A stretch of 17,711 nt of DNA from Beroe ovata (lineage: Eukaryota; Ctenophora; Nuda; Beroida; Beroidae). The stretch covers positions 482,499 to 500,209 of the forward strand of contig CAMPET010000013.1 in NCBI GenBank assembly GCA_946803715.1, read 5' to 3'. Each line of letters opens with the position of its first letter. Position 1 is the first letter of the stretch. Shown piece by piece: positions 8,270 to 17,711 of the stretch. The translations under genes and the position numbers were made by a program. The notes beneath the pieces were generated by a model, which was not told the DNA's origin, searched no databases, and saw only the letters and a program-made list of their open reading frames with translations.

Positions 8270-8830
8270 TTTGGAAGGAAGAAGTGATATCTGATAAGAG
8301 CTGGGCCCTGGTCCCGTACCTGGGTGTAGTTAGTCAGTTACGGGACCACTCACTAAAAGACTGACGATGTATGGCAATACTATGGTGCGCGGCTTCGTGC
8401 TATTTGCCATTGCATATCAAGAAATACTGACTGCACCAATCTGATTGGCCTGTTGAAGTCTCGTGTCAGGCCAACTAAGAATTATATATATATACAAACT
8501 TAAGCTAACACACACAACAAATCCCTAACACGCATTCATCAAATATTGTGTGTTAAATTCCCTAGTAGAGCGCTGTTAAAATTCAACGAATCTAATTAAA
8601 AATAGTTAGGGTACTCGATTATGTTGTGATAAACTGGCATATGATATATAGGTTTTGTAAATACTATATTTCACTCATCGAAAAAAGCAAACAAAATAGA
8701 GCATGAGTGATCTAGCCTGGATGTATACGTGAGGTTTTGTTCCACTTCATGGAGATCTAAAATTGTGAGCTGTGCACCAGCACCGGGAAAGGTGCTAGAT
8801 CCCCCTCCAATAAGGTGCAATAAATCAATC
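8270..8830 (+). other. Probable 3' UTR of the POU gene
   Basis: Non-coding sequence follows the stop. Candidate polyadenylation signals are ATTAAA at 8595-8600 and AATAAA at 8819-8824; which is used cannot be told. Confidence 0.4.
8309..8348 (+). repeat. Stem-loop in the POU 3' UTR
   Basis: TGGTCCCGTA (8309-8318) and TACGGGACCA (8339-8348) form a perfect 10-bp stem with a 20-nt loop, about 40 nt after the stop codon. A weaker ATGGCAA/TTGCCAT stem follows near 8370-8410. Confidence 0.6.
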
Positions 8831-11800
8831 CTTGCGGGCAGACCCATGGTCTGAAATGTTATGTCAGTTGAGAACGGAATATTTTCTATGTTTTTATGTT
8901 CACAGTGGTGGTCAAAGGAACAGTGGTAACGCTTTCCAATAGGTTTTGGTGGTTCATCAACACCCAGGACCAGTGTACCACCTGTCATTATTACCATGGT
9001 TACCAATCTTCATGATGTGTGTTACCACTCTGTTTCCTGGCTGCCACTGACAAAAGAAAAACGCACCATCTTCGATGTGGCTGGTGGTGCAATTACGTGT
9101 ATTGTGATATGGTGTGATCATGTGTGAACGGTGGATGGTTGTTCGAGTTTGATGTATGGGTCAAAACAAGGAAGAAGGTTCGCTTGTTGATATCAGCTAC
9201 CGTATTTGCGACAATGTGATACATGAAATATGAAAATGTATCCATATGATATTCTGGTAGCCTTTACGGTGAGATCATGAATTAGTTGATGGGTGTCAAG
9301 TAGGTCACAGCCACTTGAAAATGCGATATCAGTGAGTGGCTCCTATCGTCTCTTCGGCTACGTGATGAGAAATATGAAAAAGTGGCTGTTGAAAATAATA
9401 AGATTTTCGGAATGCCGATCACTGGATGAGTATTTTAAAGCAGTTTGATTTTTAATAAGAGACTATATATAAATTGTGATATGTGTATAATATCTAAATT
9501 TCATCACTGCCTTGATTTTATAAAGGAGGAAAGGCTGAGTCAGTGAATTAAGATCAGGATGTGATTTAATAAAAAGTGAGGAAGATGAAAGAAAGATGAT
9601 ATGGAACTTAGATAGTATATTATAACTTTTTGCATATATATATATACAAGTAGTTTTAAACTTGCTCTCTCTAAATACAAGTAGTGTATACAATATACAT
9701 GCATTGTACACTATACAATATGAGTACATGGTACCTATACATATGAATACATGTCACGTGGCACCACATACGAAGCTGTTGATTGATGATAAATGTAGGC
9801 CTCGTGTGATTTCTTAATTTTGTTCTGATCCCTCCCTGCCTCCCTCATCTCCTCACACCATATCTCAAAACGAATTCCTGAAGAGGGAACACTCCTATCT
9901 TTGTGTTTGTCAATTGGAGGAGATGGGGTGTATGGAGGTTTGATGCCCCCTATCTAGTGTACACGCGGTAGGTATATCCCCACGTATTCACTAGGTAATA
10001 TAATACCGGATATTATGATACAAACTACCAATTACTGGTAAAGGTAGCAGATATCACCAAATGTGTTTGATGTATAACTTTGTAAAGGGATGCTCACGAA
10101 TTATCGATCTTGCTGGATATATATATATGCTTCTATTGAGCTCCTTACATGATCATTTGTCATGTTTGTGCTTGATGACATGACCTAAGTCATTGTGAAA
10201 CTTATTAAAATGGCTGAAGAGCCCTTGTTTCCCTCCGAAAGAATTTTAATCTGCTACCTTGACCAGGTATCTTATATTACTGTCCCTGCACGGATATAAC
10301 ATAGATTTGGATACAAAATGTTAGAGGACTATCATGATCACGAAGATATTGTGCAGAGTGCAGTAGAATATTTACACCACGCACAAGTCCAGCAATTCAC
10401 TGAACTATGAGAACTAGAATCAAGCATCCTATACTCTCAGATCATGTGATTTGATCGTGGTGTATAATATAACAAGTGTGCGAAACCTCACGGTCAACAC
10501 ATCAGCACTACAAGTCGCCCTGATATATTGTTCTCCTCAAATGCCCACGATGATGATATCGCCCATGATGGTGATTATTTCTCATTCGGATATGATATGA
10601 ATTGCCCGATTTTAACCTGCTGTTTTTGTGTGTGTCTTAGTTTTTAGATGTGATGTGTTTCCCCTCACTAACTATTGGGGGTGTCCACCAATCCTGATGG
10701 ATAGTACAACTGAAAGAAAATCTGTTAAAATTTAACTATTATGTTTCCAACAGTTTAGTTATATTTTCATTTATTTCCTACTACTTCTACTACTACAATT
10801 AAATATAAATATACGTGTTCAGTTACTTATCTTAGAAATTACTGAGATATATATTCTTTTGAATCGACTGAAAATGCGGATAATGATGTACAATGTCGGT
10901 TATTGCAAATCTTGGCCAAGTTCTCTCTCTCTCCCGAAAGCCCACAATTTCAGGATTTCACTCTACCGCATAGTTATTATGAACTGAAATTCTAATACCG
11001 GATTGTTCATAGTCTTGAGTCTGACATAGTACATCTACTGCCGGAACAAAAACGTTGATTGTTTGAGAGGAAGTTTTTCTTTTCGCGGATGGTTTTCGTT
11101 ATAATCAGGGCCCTCTACGCCTTTGTGCACCTACTACTATAGAGATGGAAAGTCGAGAAGCCACTACTTTAGTATTTCCTATTCCAATCCTACAGTTTTC
11201 CAATTAATGTTAAATTTATAAATGATCTTTAAAGTTTTGATTATATCATTTGATTATTACTACCTGATTATCGGGGAAAACGTGATCAGACACTTTGGAA
11301 TTTACAATCAATAAGAAGAGAAACATGCTTTTTTCGGGTTTTTTATTCACCCTCATGTGGACCTGATGTTCTATTTTTAGTTCCAGCGCAAAGAATGGTC
11401 TTGTTATCATATAATTCTCAGTCCAAATTTAAATAAGCCTGCTCTCATTTCATTGAAACGGTTGTCGGTGCGTTCGCCAACTCCTATAACCAGTATTTAA
11501 TATGCTTGCTCAGAGCCCCAAAAAGCACGCCAACTCTGTTAGATTACAACAAATTCTAGTATTTCATTGATAACACTACCGTTCTGTGTTACGATAAGGC
11601 TTATACGAAAATGAATCTACCCCGAAAATTTAGTTACATAGTCGGAACTCAAACTTTAGTTTAATGATTAAGTTGACTCGTGAATCCCATTTCTTGCTTG
11701 TTACCGACTGACCTTCGACTGCAAGTGGAACTGTGATGATATAACAGCTCTTTGATTAGAATTTTCTTTGCGATGGAACACAATTTTTCCTTCAATCAAT

Positions 11801-12658
11801 AATCAAAAGCTAACTAAATCAACTGCAGTCGTGTAACAAACCGGAAATCGGATATGAAACAATCATTTTGTATCAATAGTGTTCATTGCTCCAGTTTGAG
11901 TTAACAATGCCGAAATCGGAATCTTATCGCCCTTAGTAGGACGCCACATAAATGGTATAGTTTTTCCCATAGCCTAATAAATCCTATATTTTCCTATTGC
12001 GTTTGGAACCCAGAGATTTGTCTGGAAAGGGAAAAACTATTCCTGTATCCTGACGACAGAAAAAAGGGGTGATTATAGACCCTCGAACAAACCTGTTTGA
12101 ATACTTGCTTCCTTTTAAGAATTCCGTTTTACCTAATATTTTAATTTGAGTTCATGATGTTAAAATTACGTGTTGATGCATTTACCATTATAGTAAAATT
12201 GTAAGTTATAGAAAAGAATGTTATGATTTGGGATTTGTGAAGGCTTCAAAGCATGAATATGATAATGAAATGTGTACACGCTGATGTCATGTTTCAGGGA
12301 GCTTACCATTGGAATTTGGTATATCAAATTGTATAGGAGAGAACAGCGTGTGTACATGTAATAAACATCACAGAACCTTGTTTGTGCGCTGTTATGAATT
12401 CATTCAATCCTTCTTAATCTTAACACTGTACTACCCATGGTGATCTAACTTATAAACGAAAAATCGGCCCCAATTATGTTCGAATTATCTTGCTTCCCTT
12501 GTTCGACTTTAAATTCCTTGTCAGATTTTATCTCTGACAAACAGTTCCAATTCTAGAGTTATATTATATCCACCTTCCACGTCTGATTTCAGTTTCAGAC
12601 ACGTCATAATACTGATATTTATCCGATTCGTCTGAACTCTGTATTGTGCGCAGAGCAC
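8831..12658. other. Long AT-rich stretch with no supported gene
   Basis: Stops are frequent in all frames. The few open frames (for example minus 9463-9729 and 12166-12357) have Ile/Tyr/Lys-rich content typical of AT-rich non-coding DNA. No tandem array, tRNA or domain could be recognised. Short TATATA runs occur near 9635 and 10120. It may hold regulatory DNA of the POU gene or a hidden gene with small exons. Confidence 0.5.
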
Positions 12659-12712
12659 TTACAACTTAGATTCATGTCCAGCTTCATCTCCATCGTATTC
12701 GTACTCGTAGGG
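12659..12712 (-). CDS. Candidate exon of an unrecognised minus-strand gene
   Basis: On the minus strand a T-rich tract ending TTTTTAG (acceptor) is followed by codons reading PYEYEYDGDEAGHESKL and a TAA at 12661-12659. The strongly acidic, Tyr-repeating peptide looks like a protein C-terminus. A consensus GTAAGT overlaps the stop (12662-12657), so it could instead be a 50-nt internal exon (12712-12663). No upstream exon was found to the right, where repeat elements begin. Chance is a real alternative. Confidence 0.25.
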   Translation of the reverse strand, partial: PYEYEYDGDEAGHESKL

Positions 12713-12752
12713 CTAAAAACAAAATTAAATTAACACATTTATATTGCATTTG

Positions 12753-12795
12753 CATGGCACTGGTGCATGAGTCTCAGTCATGCACCAGTGCCATG
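12753..12795. repeat. Perfect 18-bp hairpin
   Basis: CATGGCACTGGTGCATGA (12753-12770) and its exact reverse complement (12778-12795) flank a 7-nt loop. It sits 13 bp left of the nested palindromic element and may be part of the same insertion history. Confidence 0.9.
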
Positions 12796-12807
12796 ACTAG
12801 ACTAAGA

Positions 12808-13506
12808 CTTGGCTGTCGATGATAGCCCCTGTCGAGAATTTCATTGCGCGCGCGCCGGCAATCATTCTCAGACAGGCGCTCGCGGCTCGCGTCAGCTGGG
12901 CCTAGCATCGCCAGGCAAACTAAGACTTGAATTGTGCTCGCGCGGCGCGGAAATCTGGCAGCATATGGCCATGTCGATGATAGCCCCTGTCGAGAATTTC
13001 ATTGCCCGCGCGCCGCAAATTATTCTCAGACAGAATTATTCTCGCGGCAGTGGTCACTGGTCAGCTTTGTAGGATTTTACCGGCTGGCTTGTAGAATTTC
13101 ACCCTACCCTTGCTGGCGGGATTTTATCCCTGGCAGGCCCAAGATGAAAAATCGCGCGCACCGACGGTAGAGTAAAATCCTACAATAGTCAGCTGGGCTT
13201 TAGTAATAGTAAAAGTATGGGGCCTAGCATCACCATTTGCATTTGTTAATTGTCCATGTTGGGCGATGCCAGACCGCTGATGCAAGCCGCGAAGAATAAG
13301 TTTGCGCCGCGCGCGCGCGGAACGAAATTCTCGACAGGGTCTATCATCGATCGACAAGCATTTGTCGGAATATTGGCTGTAGTTGCAGCTGGCGACGCTA
13401 GGCCGGAGGCCCAGCTGACGCGAGCGCAGAGCGCCAGCGAGAATAATTTGCGGCGCGCGTAATGAAATTCTCGACAGGGGCTATTATCCAATCATCGACA
13501 GCCAAG
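12808..13506. mobile_element. Nested inverted-repeat (MITE/foldback-like) element, GC-rich
   Basis: The ends carry CTTGGCTGTCGATGAT (12808-12823) and its reverse complement (13491-13506). The homology of the ends continues inward for about 105-125 bp, with 8-bp indels. A second, inner pair of the same arm lies at about 12973-13040 (direct) and 13270-13355 (inverted). All four arms carry AG[CA]CCCTGTCGAGAA and CG-rich tracts. No transposase frame is present, so it would be non-autonomous; no clear target-site duplication was found. Base composition differs sharply from the AT-rich flanks. Confidence 0.75.
13068..13184. mobile_element. Small inner inverted-repeat element
   Basis: TGTAGGATTTTAC (13068-13080) and GTAAAATCCTACA (13172-13184) are perfect 13-bp termini of a 117-bp unit at the centre of the larger palindrome. 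GTCAGCT occurs just outside both ends (13060-13066 and 13188-13194), offset by a base or more on each side, and may be a target-site relic. Confidence 0.55.
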
Positions 13507-13542
13507 GCTGTAGATTAATTTTGCGTGCACAAAATAGATTTT

Positions 13543-13559
13543 TCGACAGGGGCTATCAT
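13543..13559. repeat. Detached fragment of the palindromic element arm
   Basis: TCGACAGGGGCTATCAT repeats the inverted arm core found at 13471 and 13331, outside the outer terminus. It is a fifth copy of the core in 750 bp. Confidence 0.7.
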
Positions 13560-13660
13560 TTTTGTTGAAAAATAGAATGAACTAAATACTGATCAAAAAA
13601 CTATGTAACTATGCGACTCTCTCTCTAACCCCTCTCCAAATGTTGATCGAATTATTATTC

Positions 13661-13702
13661 ATGCAATTAATCATGCAATTAATTATTATTCATGCAATTA
13701 AT
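13661..13702. promoter_or_regulatory. Three ATGCAATTAAT repeats (POU-type composite motif)
   Basis: ATGCAATTAAT occurs at 13661, 13673 and 13692, with TTATTATTC before the first and third copies. Each joins a POU-specific half site (ATGCA) to a homeodomain half site (TAAT). This may be a short tandem duplication in AT-rich DNA; binding is inferred only. Confidence 0.4.
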
Positions 13703-14569
13703 CTATAGTGTGTCATTGTGTCAAAGTGCAGACCACTTGAGCAGTTGCAGTGATTACTGATTAGTAGGTTTTCAATTAATTTACAGGTTGGAGAAAAGTC
13801 TTGCAGATTGATGTCTCAAAAGAATGATCTTTTTTCATTATATTATCAAGTAAAACTACAGTACACTTTATATTTCGTAGACTGCTCTATTAAGCTGCAT
13901 GGGGCAACAAACATTGTTTTCACAGCAAATGAAACTGTCTTTGAGATGATTTGATGATGCATAAGTGAATGAAGCTCAAGAGGTAGGACGCAAATGAAAC
14001 TACAGCCTTCAATAGCTGAAGATAAACAATCGAGGAAATAGTTTCTTTCAAGCATTTATTCATAGTTGCCTTTCCATAACCATGATAACTGTGATGTGGG
14101 ATCTTTATTTGACGACACTTCATGTGAATTGAATGTTATGTGGAATCTTGTTATGTCAATTTCTGCAACCATATTTCAAGACCCTTTTTTGTTCAACTAC
14201 TGTAGTAGTTTAGAAACCGTAGCTCAAGCCAGGACTCAAGCCAGCACACTGCTCAACTATGCTTTGCCTTGCACAATTAATCTAATAGATGTCCCCTGCT
14301 GCCCAGTGGACATCTATTTGGACTATAGTGTCCTGTGTGCAGGATAATTTATAATAAGTCCTGTATGTGTGCAACAAGCCTCTAACGGTCATGTAGAGTG
14401 ATGCCCTTGTCTTACAATTTTCTGGATCAGAAGTTATGTTAAGTTTGCAATTAACAATTAATCTTTTCTCAAGCTCCAACAATTATATCACCTGATTGTC
14501 CTGACGTTAGCTCGTATCATGCCTACGTAAAATGATCTTACAGCATTTCTATATTGGATTAGGTGAAAC
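13703..14569. other. Upstream region of OLA1, no other gene seen
   Basis: Short open frames on both strands lack recognisable content. TTGGATTAG just before GTGAAACATG at 14563-14572 could be an acceptor of a 5' UTR intron. No TATA box is obvious. Confidence 0.4.
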
Positions 14570-14707
14570 ATGCCACCCAAGAAGAAAGAAGTCAAGGAAG
14601 AGCAGTCACCTCTTTACTTGGGCCGTTTTGGCACATCACTCAAGATTGGTATAGTTGGAGTTCCAAATGTGGGAAAGAGTACATTCTTCAATGTCTTGTG
14701 CAAGCAG
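14570..14707 (+). CDS. OLA1: OLA1 exon 1 (start and P-loop)
   Basis: 46 codons end at CAG|GTAGGA. It contains [20 protein letters not shown], the G1/Walker A loop in its YchF-specific form (PNVGKST). Human OLA1 has Leu where this has Val before PNVGKS. Confidence 0.95.
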
Positions 14708-16274
14708 GTAGGAAATGAGAAGAAACCGTGTTTGCTGTATGTTTATATAGATATTGATATGAAAAGGGTGAAATGCGTTTGTAGAATGTGTATACATTGT
14801 GAGCAATTGTTGAGGATTTTCACAACAAATTGTATGTATTTTTCATTCAGCCCCCATTTCACACAAATACGTAGTATGAATCAATAAATTTTTTCCACCC
14901 AGCCTGGCCGTGAAGCGGCTAAAAAGGCATAAGGTGGTTAGGAATTTGGAGATTTTGGTGAAGATAGTGGGGTTGGGAGGATGGTCATATGCGGTGGTCC
15001 CTCCTTTATAAAACATGTGGGCCAGAGCTATTTACCAGTTAATTATAAATGGTTTTCTGCGCGCGCGACCATTTCAAAGTGTTGTAATAGAAACCACTCC
15101 GCACGCAATTGCAATTGCATGCGCGCAATCGCAAAGTAAAATGACCAATTTTATGAAATGCGCGGCGTCGTAGATTGGCCGTTGCAGTTGAAATATTAGG
15201 CAAAAAGATCGCGCAATTGGCAATGCGGCCATATAACAAATTAGCCAGACCTTAGAATTTAAATTTTAACTTGATTGCTTTTAAAGGCTGGGTGGAAATA
15301 TAACGCCCGCCTGTCGGGAATAACGGGCGTAATTCTTGTTAGTGATATGGTTAAGTAATGTTTAGATAAAAAAATATATTTTCACAAATCATTATATACT
15401 ATATTTTCAGAGTATACCAGCAGAAAATTTCCCCTTCTGTACAATTGACCCAAATGAAAGTCGTGTTGAAGTTCCTGATGAGAGGTTTGACTGGTTGTGT
15501 GACCTGTTCAAACCACCTTCAAAAGTTCCTGCTTTCCTCCATGTGGTTGACATTGCTGGACTTGTTCGAGGTGCCAGTGAGGTAAAGTGACTCCTAATTT
15601 TCTACAGATGTCAAGGACACATGTCAAATGATAAATGGATGCATGGTTTGGAGTTCAAATTGTTGGAAGATAAAGTGCACTACATTAAAAACTGTGCCCC
15701 CATTCTGTGTCTATACTTCCCTAACTCATGATAAAAATTCTAAATGTTGGCAAAAGCTGGATTGCATAATGCATCTCTACCAACTGTATGTGCTTCAAAT
15801 ATTCAATATTTGATACCCTGTAGATTTGAGCACTGACAGATAGAATTTATCTACACATTGCCAACGAAGGACCTCTAACGGACGATTGCCCGTAGGGCGA
15901 GGGACTTGGTAACGCATTCCTCTCTCATATCGGTGGTTGTGATGCAATCTTCAGTATGATGCGAGTTTTTGATGATCCAGATGTCACACACGTCGATGGA
16001 GAGGTGAGAATATCGTTGAACTATTTGACCAATTGAATCAGATTTCTTATCGATCGTTAGTGGGGTCCTCAACTTTCTGGTGTTGTCATTAATTCCTGCT
16101 AAAATCCTTACATTACAGGTGGACCCTATCCGAGATACAGAAACTATATTCCAAGAGCTGCGTTTGAAAGATATCGAATATCTCACTAATAATGTGGAGA
16201 AAGTGCAGAAGATCGTTGCAAGAATGGGCGACAAGGATAAGGCTGCACTCAATGAATTTGAGACGATGAAAAAG
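14570..16274 (+). CDS. OLA1: Obg-like ATPase 1 (YchF family), N-terminal half, runs off the window
   Basis: Four exons (14570-14707, 15411-15581, 15896-16003, 16119-16274) joined in phase 0 give 191 residues of a protein normally near 396. Introns are 703, 314 and 115 nt. OLA1 is a cytosolic P-loop NTPase of the TRAFAC class, Obg family, YchF subfamily. It hydrolyses ATP in preference to GTP and is linked to translation and stress responses. The P-loop (27-38), switch region (CTIDPN, 56-61) and DxxG motif (DIAG, 93-96) are present. The NxxE motif that gives ATP preference and the TGS domain lie beyond the window. The start has a good context (AAAC before ATG) and the conserved MPPKK opening. 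A GTAGGT donor follows at 16275; no later exon was seen before 17711. Confidence 0.95.
14892..15298. mobile_element. MITE-like element inside OLA1 intron 1
   Basis: TTTCCACCCAGCCT (14892-14905) and AGGCTGGGTGGAAA (15285-15298) are perfect 14-bp inverted termini bounding 407 bp. The interior has no coding frame but has GCGCGC tracts and GCAATTGC palindromes near 15058-15130, unlike the flanking intron. Left and right flanks are both A/T-rich and a target duplication is not certain. A further small inverted pair, ACGCCCG/CGGGCGT, lies just outside (15303-15330). Confidence 0.55.
15411..15581 (+). CDS. OLA1: OLA1 exon 2 (switch I and DxxG)
   Basis: 57 codons between TATATTTTCAG and GTAAAG. It includes [31 protein letters not shown] and [13 protein letters not shown], which match the OLA1 family closely. 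Arg replaces the usual Lys in GLVKGA. Confidence 0.95.
15896..16003 (+). CDS. OLA1: OLA1 exon 3
   Basis: 36 codons between CCCGTAG and GTGAGA. It encodes [20 protein letters not shown] followed by [14 protein letters not shown], the strand and helix after switch II in the G domain. MM before RVF replaces the usual LTR region. Confidence 0.95.
16119..16274 (+). CDS. OLA1: OLA1 exon 4 (start of helical insertion domain)
   Basis: 52 codons between TTACATTACAG and GTAGGT. It begins [18 protein letters not shown], the conserved entry to the coiled-coil domain of YchF proteins, then a charged helix more diverged than the G-domain exons. Confidence 0.95.
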
Positions 16275-17540
16275 GTAGGTGTTTCCCGTGATTGCGTATT
16301 TGACATGAATGAATAGACTCTAGAGACCATAGGACATAGGTATCAAGAAGGCAGCTGTTGATCATGAATCATGATGTGTCTGCCCGTGTTTTGCACGATG
16401 TTCAACAGATTTCCCACCCGCAATGTGCGGATGTAACCGACAATCTGATAAGCTTCTTGATTCTAATATACTGAAAGTACATCTTGGCTCCCGTTGAGCT
16501 AGAATAGACCTGTGTGTGACGGAATGGTGATCATCTGTCACAGAAATGCTGACGATGGAATTCGTTGACACCAGTTCTTCAAAACAGGCGTGTTTGACGA
16601 ATGACGTACTAATTCATCACAACTTGCTAGCACCACTACATGGTTAAATGTCATTCGCATAAACCAGTACGTCGAAACAGGCNTATCGATTTCGGGGAGT
16701 TATTCCCAAAAAGTTGATTTCACATCCACAGTCCTCGTTTAGGTCCCAAGAAACATTTCGTAAATTTGTCGCGGTTAAGAAATGCTATATCTGGGCCACC
16801 CTCATCCGGCCATGTGAAAATTTTCAATGTTCTTGAGGTACGCGGATTCGAGGAGCAAATCAGAGAATCTTAGATTAAGGCATCAGAAATCAGCTGCCAG
16901 GTGGTGGGAAGGTGGTCGAAAAGCGGCAAAAAATGGGTCAAATGCAATCAGTAATGGGCCAGGACGTAGCAAGAAAGTGCCAGTGGGGGTCGGGGAGAAG
17001 TCAGAAGAGCTTCAGTGTTCAGAACCGTGATTCAGTGCCCTTGCAAATAAAATAAAATAAATGAAAGAATATCGATGGTCCCCTGATGTCTGGCGACCCC
17101 TACTGACCAGTGATGATCCTCATTGATGATTCTAATTTTTCGGATACCAACTTATCATCATAAAGAGTGCATCTATGGCGTGTTTACCTATGTCTCTGAG
17201 CCTGACAGTGACAAGTGTAAATGGTATTCTGCTAATGTTAAGTAGAGGTCAGGGGGGTCATAAAGTGTTCAATGAACAGTGAACACAGTTTATTAGAGGC
17301 TCATCAGGGATTCAGCAGCCGATACCGTATTCCGGATTCCCCAGGACTTACCTTGATAAAACACTACTCTGGAGAAGGAGGACTGTGGATGTGGAAACAC
17401 ATAATATAGACATAGATATACAAGCAGAATGGCCTTTTTTATTTTTCATAACAATACTCTCGACTTGTACTGTCAGATGATCAAGACGTGTATGACTTAT
17501 CTCTATAATTATTTCGGCTATTGACTGCTCCGCCTGCACC
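16275..17540 (+). other. OLA1 intron 4 (partial), no further exon recognised
   Basis: Searching by eye for the next conserved OLA1 segments (the NxxE region and the residues leading to it) found nothing. An A-rich (AATAA)n-like run at 17049-17061 could be the tail of an old retrosequence. A single N is at 16683. Confidence 0.5.
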
Positions 17541-17711
17541 TGCCCCCTTTTTGCCCCCAAAATGCCCCTTTTTTGCCCCCAAAGTGCCCCCTTTTCGCCA
17601 ACAAAGTGCCCCTTTTCTGCCCCCAAAATGCCCCATTTGTGCCCCCTTTTTGCCTGTTGCGTGCCCCAAGGGCGCCACCTTTTTGCTCCCTTATTGCCCC
17701 ATTTGTGCCCC
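17541..17711. repeat. TGCCCC(C)TTTTTGCCCCCAAA minisatellite, G-rich on minus strand
   Basis: Imperfect units of about 17-20 bp, made of TGCCCC followed by TTTT or AAAA/AAAG blocks, run to the right edge. On the minus strand it gives repeated GGGG/GGGGG runs spaced by 6-10 bases. The Gly/Lys-rich minus frames it creates (KGHFGGKKGA) are repeat products, not a likely protein. Confidence 0.9.

Noticed and set aside
8671-9006. Minus-strand open frame of 111 codons with fairly protein-like composition
   Set aside because: Several frames this long are expected by chance in 17.7 kb. An in-frame stop lies just upstream, so the good acceptor near 9050 does not lead into it, and no family is recognised.
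12809-13491. Arg/Ala-rich frames on both strands in the GC-rich region
   Set aside because: They follow the arms of the palindromic element; similar peptides recur because the DNA repeats.
13846-14482. Short frames on both strands upstream of OLA1
   Set aside because: No motif, no matching splice phases, low-complexity AT-rich content.
14708-14887. Read-through of OLA1 exon 1 to a stop at 14887
   Set aside because: The family continues at the exon from 15411 after a clear GTAGGA donor; the read-through peptide is unrelated to OLA1.
16827-17030. Basic 67-codon plus frame
   Set aside because: Looks like non-coding sequence, possibly an old retrosequence before an A-rich tail; no OLA1 similarity.
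17348-17678. Minus-strand Gly/Lys/His repeat protein
   Set aside because: Two overlapping frames give the same kind of repeat because the DNA is a minisatellite; no start or splice support.
1-17711. CRISPR arrays, rRNA, tRNA, operons or prokaryotic signals
   Set aside because: The tandem arrays have no spacer structure, no cloverleaf was seen, and the spliced animal genes rule out a prokaryotic reading.

Overview
The window is animal nuclear DNA. It carries a POU-homeobox transcription factor gene (a family found only in animals), an Obg-like ATPase 1 (OLA1) gene broken by GT-AG introns, many CA/TG microsatellites, minisatellites and small inverted-repeat elements. The divergent POU homeodomain, the small introns and the compact spacing would suit an early-branching animal such as a sponge, but the sequence alone does not prove this. 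Three single N positions (4887, 5623, 16683) mark a draft assembly.

Layout. 1-3800 is gene-poor and full of simple repeats: a GTTACC cluster (220-370), a long imperfect hairpin (1761-1860), a CACGTG E-box cluster with 15-bp periodicity (2056-2483) and CA/CATA arrays. At 3827-4277 two open exons join in phase across a 35-nt intron; their product is not recognised. 4841-5774 holds CA arrays, a short 11-bp tandem array and a 14-bp minisatellite. The POU gene lies on the plus strand at 6109-8269. Two short coiled-coil-like exons splice in phase to a large exon carrying the POU-specific domain, the homeodomain and a long low-complexity tail with three related short motifs. 8270-12650 is the 3' UTR followed by AT-rich sequence with no convincing gene. 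12659-12712 has an isolated exon-like segment on the minus strand. 12750-13560 is a GC-rich nest of inverted repeats, followed by three ATGCAATTAAT copies. OLA1 starts at 14570 and runs off the right edge: four exons (191 codons, roughly the first half) are present, with an inverted-repeat element inside intron 1. The window ends in a G-rich (minus strand) minisatellite at 17541-17711.

The two confident genes have unrelated functions: a nuclear DNA-binding regulator and a cytosolic translation/stress-linked ATPase. Nothing suggests they work together. The most unusual features are the non-canonical recognition helix of the POU homeodomain, the coiled-coil exons joined to it, and the nested palindromic element between the genes.
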